Of a stretch of DNA of 64,000 nt, positions 58,358-64,000 are shown piece after piece. The translations under genes were made by a program, and so were the position numbers. The notes below the pieces were generated by a model, which worked only from the letters and a program-made list of their open reading frames with translations, did not search any database and was not told the origin of the DNA. Within the stretch, counting starts at the first letter, position 1, and every line of letters starts with the position of its first letter. Source of the DNA: Hexactinellida sp. DTS-2022 (taxonomy: Eukaryota; Porifera; Hexactinellida); assembly GCA_028753945.1 (NCBI GenBank), contig JAPNXP010000005.1, forward strand, positions 1,488,001 to 1,552,000, read 5' to 3'.

Positions 58358-58517
58358 CTCGCTCAGATATCAGTATTTAAAGTATCAACCTAAGTCAAAC
58401 CATTGTATATACTACAATTAAATAGAAGCCAGCTGGAATCTATAAGTTAAATCAATATATTTATCGCAAGTTGAAACAAAAGAGTAGATTTAATTAAATC
58501 AATATAATTATTACAAG

Positions 58518-59296
58518 CATAGGCGTATAATTCGGGGGGGCGAGGGGGACGCGACCCCTAGATTTTTAAGCTGGTGGGGCAATATACTACCGCCCCCCCC
58601 ACTATTTGGTTCTTTTCTCTCCAATGTGTAGTAAAATATTAACACGAATCCTCAGTATTTTTAAGGAAACTAAATAAGGCCATATAAAATAAATAACTTG
58701 TTTATCATCCCCGTCCGTCCCAAATTTTACCCCCCGTCCGGATATATTTTATTGTTATCTTATGAACATAATCGTACAGATATTAGCTATATAAACTTGT
58801 GTAAAGTACGAATGTATAATTAGTCTTGTATTTAGGGAACTATTCGGGCATTATCATGTGATTTTCTAAGTAAATTAAATATTAATACTTATTGTTTGGC
58901 ACAGGATTATGCTATTTGCATAATAATGGGAATAAGAAATAAAAATAAAATCCCGTCCGCCGTCCCTATTTTCTGAAAAAATCCGGATGATAAACAATTA
59001 ATTTATTTACATGGCCTAATCAAAAAAAGTAATTGATGCCAACCCATTAAAAATAACCCAATTAAGTTGAAACCTTTTGAACGAAGGTGTTTTGGTAAAA
59101 CCTAACTAGTTATTTGTGAATTGTATATTATCCGAACATTTTTAACCGGTCCCAACCAGTTCGGATACTCGAGGTTGTACTGCATAAACACTAGGTATCT
59201 CAGCTTATTTTTTTTAGATATGAAACTAATGGAAATCGTTATTTTTCATCTCGCCACCCCAGATTTTTCGATTTTAAAATAAATTATACGCCCATT
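58518..59296. mobile_element. 779-bp hAT-like element with 8-bp TSD
   Basis: The ends CATAGGCGTATAATT and (reverse complement) AATGGGCGTATAATT are flanked by ATTACAAG (58510-58517) and ATTGCAAG (59297-59304), a one-mismatch 8-bp TSD. Removing it restores the usual megarepeat sequence ATTATTACAAGTTGAAAC. It starts with a striking G-run and C-run (58534 and 58592). The Harbinger-like MITE 58678-59016 is nested inside. Confidence 0.75.
58678..59016. mobile_element. 339-bp Harbinger-like MITE with TAA TSD, copy 2
   Basis: Same ends as 51775-52136 (GGCCATATAAAATAAATAAC), TAA on both sides, in opposite orientation. It is nested in the hAT-like element, so it is the younger insertion. Confidence 0.85.
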
Positions 59297-59595
59297 ATTG
59301 CAAGTTGAAACAATAGAATTAGATTTAACAGTTTTACTGAAATTGAAGTGTGAGCGAACGAAGAAATTTCAACCCCCATTTATGGCAGAAATTAACCCAT
59401 TAGTAAAAAAAAATTCTCCCATCAGACGCAGAATTTTAAGATGAATCCAATGATTAAATAAAAATTGGGGGTTTAGTAAAACATTTTTACTGTGCCACTA
59501 TACTTTAGTTTATTTGAGTTATGGACCAGACAAATTTTGTAAGGTGTTAAAAATGTGTCCAAAATTGGTTAGTCACAAGGAACGGTAGATAAATA

Positions 59596-59796
59596 CAGTC
59601 AGGTCTGCTTATTATGAACAAGATTTCGTCTGCTTAATGTGAAGATTTTTTATTATGAACAAGCCCTATGGTCCCAACTCCCAATTTAACAACTTACATA
59701 GAGTTTGTATTAAGTTGAGTTCGGTTATTATGAAGTCTCCCTATTATGAACACAATTTTTGGTCCCTTGAATGTTCATAATAAAAGAACCTGACTG
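59596..59796. mobile_element. 201-bp pogo-like MITE
   Basis: The ends CAGTCAGGTCTGCTTATTAT and (reverse complement) CAGTCAGGTTCTTTTATTAT are flanked by TA. The interior has further TTATTATGAAC direct and inverted copies. It interrupts the megarepeat string GGTAGATAAA...GAAGTTTGTTTCTATC. Confidence 0.88.
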
Positions 59797-60852
59797 TATG
59801 AAGTTTGTTTCTATCATAAACCATCTTGAGTTTACTGCCATTCATTCATCATGTATTGATAATAAATTATATTATTAGTTAATTATTTTAGCAATGTTAT
59901 CCACGGTGAGTTGAGTTGAGTCAACAATTCCTTATAAGATTGTATTTTATTTTATCCATTGTATAGTAATACATACTACAATTAAATAGAAGCCAGCTCG
60001 ATTTCACAAGTTAAATCAATATAATTATCGCAAGTTGAAACAATAGTGAAAGATTTAACAATTTTTCTGAATCTGAAGTGTGAGGAAATACAGGAGATTG
60101 GTACCCCAATTATGGGACAAACCTAGGCCAAATTGAACTTTTGGCTTTTCCAAAAGGTGTAGAATTTAATTCTCTATCCAAATATGTAAATCTTATTAAG
60201 TTCACTATTAATTATCTCATGTTTAGAGCCATAATTAGCTTAAATAGGTGTTAAAATTATTTGATCAAAAATCGCAACCCCAGGTGCAAATTAGACGGTC
60301 ACTGCGCACCTACATGCCAAGTTTCAGCCCGTAATGTAAAAAGGTGTGGCCAGGGCACCGTCTACGCAGAAAAATACAAAAATAAATCCCAAATTGCAGC
60401 TGTGCCGACGCATTTCCCTTTGGTGGCACTATCTTTTCGTGGCTACTGTTTGGGTAATTGATACTTCCTTCAAGGAAAATGCTGTCGGCACAGCTGCAAT
60501 TTTGGATTTTTTCGCCATGTCATCATCACTATGAAGGTGTTGAATTATTTCATCAGTGTTTCAGAAGGCAACGACGCTAAAAGTGATGTAAGTTTCCATT
60601 TTGCTCACTTCATTTTCGAGATATTCAAGTTTCAGTAGAATATAATAGGTGATGACTGAGCATTTTTTGTGTGCGTGTTGGGATACCTAACATCAACCAA
60701 CCATTCGAATTATATATTTCACAAAATTGTAAAATCACCTTTTTGACGATGTCATCATCACCTCAAGGTGTCAACACCCATTTATAGAGGTGTTACGTGG
60801 CATAAGGATCAATTGATAAGTTAATAAACAAATTGGAAGCATCTATCTATAC

Positions 60853-61240
60853 CAGTGGTTCCCAACCAGGGTGCCGTTCGCTTCCTTTAGGGGTGCCGCA
60901 GACTTACCATTATACGCACTTGTTTAGTGATCTTGTGACTTTTGATATTTTGTAAATGGTTAAAGTTTCCCATTAATATATTTAGTGTAGGATGCATTCA
61001 ATTAGTCAAATATCATTATAGTATTTATAGATGTCACTGGAAAATTGGTCAACTAAAAATTAGTCCGGGAGACCAATATTCCAATGAAACTGGTCCTAGG
61101 ACCAGTTTCCATGGAATTTTGGTCCCCGGACGAATTTTGGATTAATATTGGTTCGGGTAAACAAGGTTCCATGGAGAAATGGACCTTGCCTGAATTTTTG
61201 GTCCCACCCTGAGAGAATATCCCAAGGAAAATGGTCCTAA
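60853..61240. other. hAT-type terminus and decayed repeat
   Basis: CAGTGGTTCCCAACCAGGGT at 60853 matches the canonical terminus of hAT Charlie/Tip100-like elements, but no partner end was found. From 61040 to 61240 diverged copies of an ATTGGTC/TGGTCC.GG motif precede the 31-bp tandem array, probably part of the MULE terminus. No gene. Confidence 0.55.
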
Positions 61241-61245
61241 GGGGA

Positions 61246-61455
61246 TACATACAATTCGTGACATTACAATTCGTGACCGACAATTCGTGACACGTACAAT
61301 TCGTGACCTTACATTTCGTGACACGTACAATTCGTGACCTTACATTTCGTGACACGTACAATTCGTGACCTTACATTTCGTGACACGTACAATTCGTGAC
61401 CTGACATTTCGTGACCAGATATTCCAAGGCACTTACAATTCGTGACCAGTATTCT
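61246..61455. repeat. 31-bp tandem array near second MULE
   Basis: Tandem copies of a unit with ACAATTCGTGACC and ACATTTCGTGACACGT, period 31, each unit being two diverged half-units of about 15-16 bp. The sequence differs from the array at 1-100 but the period is the same and it again lies beside a MULE. Further scattered ACAATTCGTGAC copies extend to about 61555. From 61560 to 62235 the sequence is AT-rich with an ACAAACACACAACAATTGTG tail at 62050 and no gene. Confidence 0.75.
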
Positions 61456-62238
61456 CATATGGGCATAAATATATTCAATAAGAATAGAATCGTCACCAAA
61501 ATAACAATTCGTAACTACAAGTAATAGTTGCTTGAGACTTACAATTCGTGACCAGATATTTCAATGCAAGTACAATTCGGGACGAAAATTATTTGAAGTT
61601 AATCCCCTTCGTACGACTTCCCTTGGGGACGCCTTGTTATTTATTAGTTTTAACCATGAGTTCAAAATGTTCCCCTATGGCCATGGGGGAACTTATTTGC
61701 ATCTCCCTCCCGATTAAGAAATACAGATCTTACTAATGAAACTTTAATAATTAATTGCAGAAGTTCTGGTATTTGTAATATATATGTACTTCGTACCCTA
61801 TTTTGAAATTATAAGCAGGCTTTACGGAAGAACCTTTCTTTTTATTCAAGATATAGAAATATAAAAATAAATCAATGTGGATAATGTGTATCCTCTTGTT
61901 TGTCCCTTGTAAATAAACAGTAGAATCTACTTAATCCCACACTCGTTGGGACTTGGGATATAAAATATGTGTCAGATTAAGGCGAATTCCGGTTTATAGG
62001 ATTACGCAGATTCTACTGTATTTAGAATTGGTGTCCTAATCTAATAAAAGACAAACACACAACAATTGTGATTTAATAAAGATAATATAGTAAACTCTGG
62101 GTAATAAGTAGACGAATTAGGAAGATTAGTTAGTGATTTGTATTGTTTGTTTGAAAATCTACTAGAATGTTGACTACATATTAAGTTATTTGAATTAGTT
62201 AAAGTATATATCAATAACTAGTTGGATACGTGGGCCAT

Positions 62239-62436
62239 CAGGGAAATAATTTATACAGGACTCAAATTGAACGCTCCTAATTGCCCTAAGGTCACTAGAG
62301 TATGTATTTTGTACGCCTAAAAGGTTAGTTTTGTATTACTCTATGGGGAGTTTCGGCAGTTTTCGCGCTCCTAAACGCAAACATAGCCAAATTTATACGC
62401 CTCTAGGCGTATGGCGCGCTCCTGGATAAACCCCTG
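62239..62436. mobile_element. 198-bp hAT-type MITE with perfect 8-bp TSD
   Basis: TGGGCCAT is duplicated exactly at 62231-62238 and 62437-62444. The ends begin CAGGG and the right end (reverse complement CAGGGGTTTATCCAGG) resembles that of 10451-10635, as do internal TTTTCGCGC and CGCCT blocks. It has inserted into the 3' end of the MULE reading frame; beyond the left TSD that frame continues for a few codons to a stop. Confidence 0.88.
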
Positions 62437-63862
62437 TGGGCCATATACTGAGTGAGGAATTTAGTATAGTAGCTTGATTGATAAATGAGAATTGATAGGC
62501 TATCCCTCTTAGAAATTCTAACTTCGGACGAGATTCATAGCTATCAACTAACGTTGCTAATGCCTTTTCGCGATCAGCATTGAACTTTCCCTTGCTAGGC
62601 TTTCTCCCACTGATATAAAATGCCTGTTTTACATCTACCAAATCTTGCTCTTTCTTCAAAATATCCCAAAATCTCCATATTGAAGGATGATGGCATCCCA
62701 CGTGACTTGCAAAAGATCTGTGCCATGCTTCTATTGCGTTTGTTGTTCTAGGCAACCCTTGGTGAACCATAGAATGGTTACTCCACATTTCAATTGGAAA
62801 TAGTGGAGGTAATACAAGAGAAGGTTCCCTAAATGTCTCCCGACGTATGTGTTTTCAAAATACATAGTCAATTCTGAGGATTCTACTGGTAGAACTGTTA
62901 ATAATTGATTTAAAATTTCAGGGACATCATCAGGACTAGCAAATGAAAGTGCAGGTATCATTCTAAGCTGCAATGCAAACGAGGGCTCTTGTTGATATCG
63001 AGTTGACCAAATTCTTGAATTTTCCGCCAAAAGTTCTGTGTAAGATGAAAGAAGCAACCTTTAATTTGGGTATCAGGATACTGTAAGGAAAATTGAATTA
63101 TCGCTGCCCTTTCAAAGTCGACAATTAGATGAGAGGGCGTGGAGTCAGGACACAGTTTTTCAACTTCACTCCACATTATATTATAAATTTCTGCCGATTT
63201 GTGAGTAAGTAGAATAAATAAGCAAGGCAATAGATGACCATCTTCAAGTGGAAGCTGACCTCCTTTTAGTGCATGAATAACATACAACTGATAAAACAAG
63301 CTTGGAGCTATTTTTAATGTGCCATCTGCCATCCAAATTTTCGCTGTATTTAGAACTTCTACATTTGGTTTTGTTCCGAATATGAAGACCCAATATCCAC
63401 TGTCTGTGCCAGAGTCAAAGAGGAGAAACGGATCGCCTTTGTTAGTGAATTGTAAATCTCTGGTATTTCAAGATGCTGGACCGTTGCTGGTCCTGGAGGT
63501 ATATTTAAGTACCTTTTTCGAGCTCTACGGATCGTTTGTTTAAAGCTATCAAGCTTTGGAAGATGTGTTGCTGGTTCTTCTTCTATTTGTTTAAGCGAAG
63601 AAGTAAGGATATTATGAGTTCCTTCCTGGGTATCAGAAGCTCTCTTTTTAATATTGGCTTTGATATTGTTGCAAACGAATATAGAGTTATTTCGTTCATG
63701 GCTATGTTCATTTGTTCTAAGCACAACTTTCAGATCCATTGTGTGAATTCTGGCATTGCAAGTTATACACTGCCACTGAACAATATCTCATCTCACCCTG
63801 TGTCTTGTATATGTTATATTATCTTCTACCAAACACTTCCCTCCTCTCTGTGTACTGTAGTA
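62437..63862 (-). pseudogene. MULE transposase with FLYWCH zinc finger (frameshifted)
   Basis: Reading down the minus strand: a FLYWCH finger (about 63862-63700: RGGKCLVEDN, then an in-frame TGA, then VQWQCITCNARIHT and NEHSHE). Next comes IPPGPATVQHLEIPE (about 63500). A frameshift near 63437 leads to FLLFDSG and WMADGTLKIAPSLFYQLYV, with the first catalytic Asp. LIVDFERAAI supplies the second Asp. FFHLTQNFWRKIQ is followed by a shift near 63020 and ALSFASPDDV. After YFENTYVGR a further shift near 62790 leads to TTNAIEAWHRSF, the third acidic residue, and HPSIWRFWD. The DDE triad is still recognisable, but at least three frameshifts, one stop and a MITE in the tail make it inactive. Confidence 0.82.
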
Positions 63863-63878
63863 GTAAATTCAATTTCAG

Positions 63879-64000
63879 ATTGATTTTGATGTGAAGATTC
63901 AGTATGATGGTACACTTGTGCTTGGTGATCCAATTCGGAAATCCAATCACTATCTACCTATTCCTGACAGAATTTGTGAACCATTTGTTGATTATTACCG
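63879..64000 (+). CDS. Possible exon open to window edge
   Basis: TTTCAG at 63873-63878 could be a splice acceptor. From 63879 the frame stays open for 40 codons to the edge, encoding VKIQYDGTLVLGDPIRK and HYLPIPDRICEPF. The absence of stops over this length in AT-rich DNA is mildly unusual but not decisive. I do not recognise the protein. It may be an exon of a neighbouring gene or part of the repeat beyond the MULE. Confidence 0.25.
   Translation, partial: MDFDVKIQYDGTLVLGDPIRKSNHYLPIPDRICEPFVDYY

Larger units (their letters stand above)
58395..60850 (+). repeat. Outlying megarepeat unit, MITE-riddled
   Basis: AGAAGCCAGCTGGAATCTAT at about 58425 begins a plus-oriented unit. It continues through the GTGTGAG.AAC and CCCATCAGACGCAGAATTTT region (59340-59440), CAACCCCAGGTGCAAATTA (about 60275) and the hairpin 60385-60508, to TCAAGGTGTCAACACCC (about 60760). 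It is interrupted by three elements (58518-59296, 58678-59016 and 59596-59796). There is no gene. Confidence 0.78.

Overview
The window is AT-rich nuclear DNA from a eukaryote, most likely an invertebrate animal. It carries spliced genes with GT/AG introns, animal-type housekeeping genes, a FLYWCH-zinc-finger Mutator-like transposase, and many short DNA transposons with clear target-site duplications. I cannot name the species. Only three host genes are supported, all between about 48.2 and 58.4 kb. The rest is repetitive, and the many short open frames there are by-products of repeats read in several frames.

Layout. 1-2.0 kb: a broken MULE (Mutator-like element) remnant between two inverted 31-bp tandem arrays. 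2.06-6.37 kb: a 4.3-kb non-coding element with terminal inverted repeats (TIRs) of about 420 bp and several smaller elements inside. 6.4-8.3 kb: fragments of a hAT-like element and of a 'hairpin-headed' element, then a short palindrome array. 8.3-47.1 kb: a complex megarepeat array of about 39 kb. Its units recur at about 0.85 kb or about 1.43 kb. Each unit has one slot holding a ~118-bp hairpin module, a run of ~60-bp palindromic repeats, or both. The array changes orientation four times, each time at one of these palindromic modules. It includes a 4,216-bp near-identical tandem duplication (13.3-21.7 kb) and insertions of hAT-, pogo- and piggyBac-like elements. 47.1-48.2 kb: a hairpin-headed element and a minisatellite.

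Gene island. BPNT1 (3'(2'),5'-bisphosphate nucleotidase) lies on the minus strand. Three exons can be joined with exact phase (58191-58357, 48671-48906, 48228-48434), giving about 203 residues. The last third of the protein was not found. Its first intron is 9.28 kb long and contains two complete single-exon genes: DOLK (dolichol kinase, minus strand) and a UBE2G2-type E2 (plus strand), arranged head to head 1.4 kb apart. UBE2G2 acts in ER-associated degradation and DOLK makes the lipid carrier for ER glycosylation, so both nested genes serve the ER. BPNT1 clears PAP from sulfation reactions.

58.4-60.9 kb is an outlying piece of megarepeat carrying nested MITEs (short non-autonomous DNA elements). 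60.9-64 kb holds a hAT terminus, a second 31-bp tandem array, a hAT MITE and a second, longer but frameshifted MULE transposase. No tRNA, rRNA or CRISPR was found.
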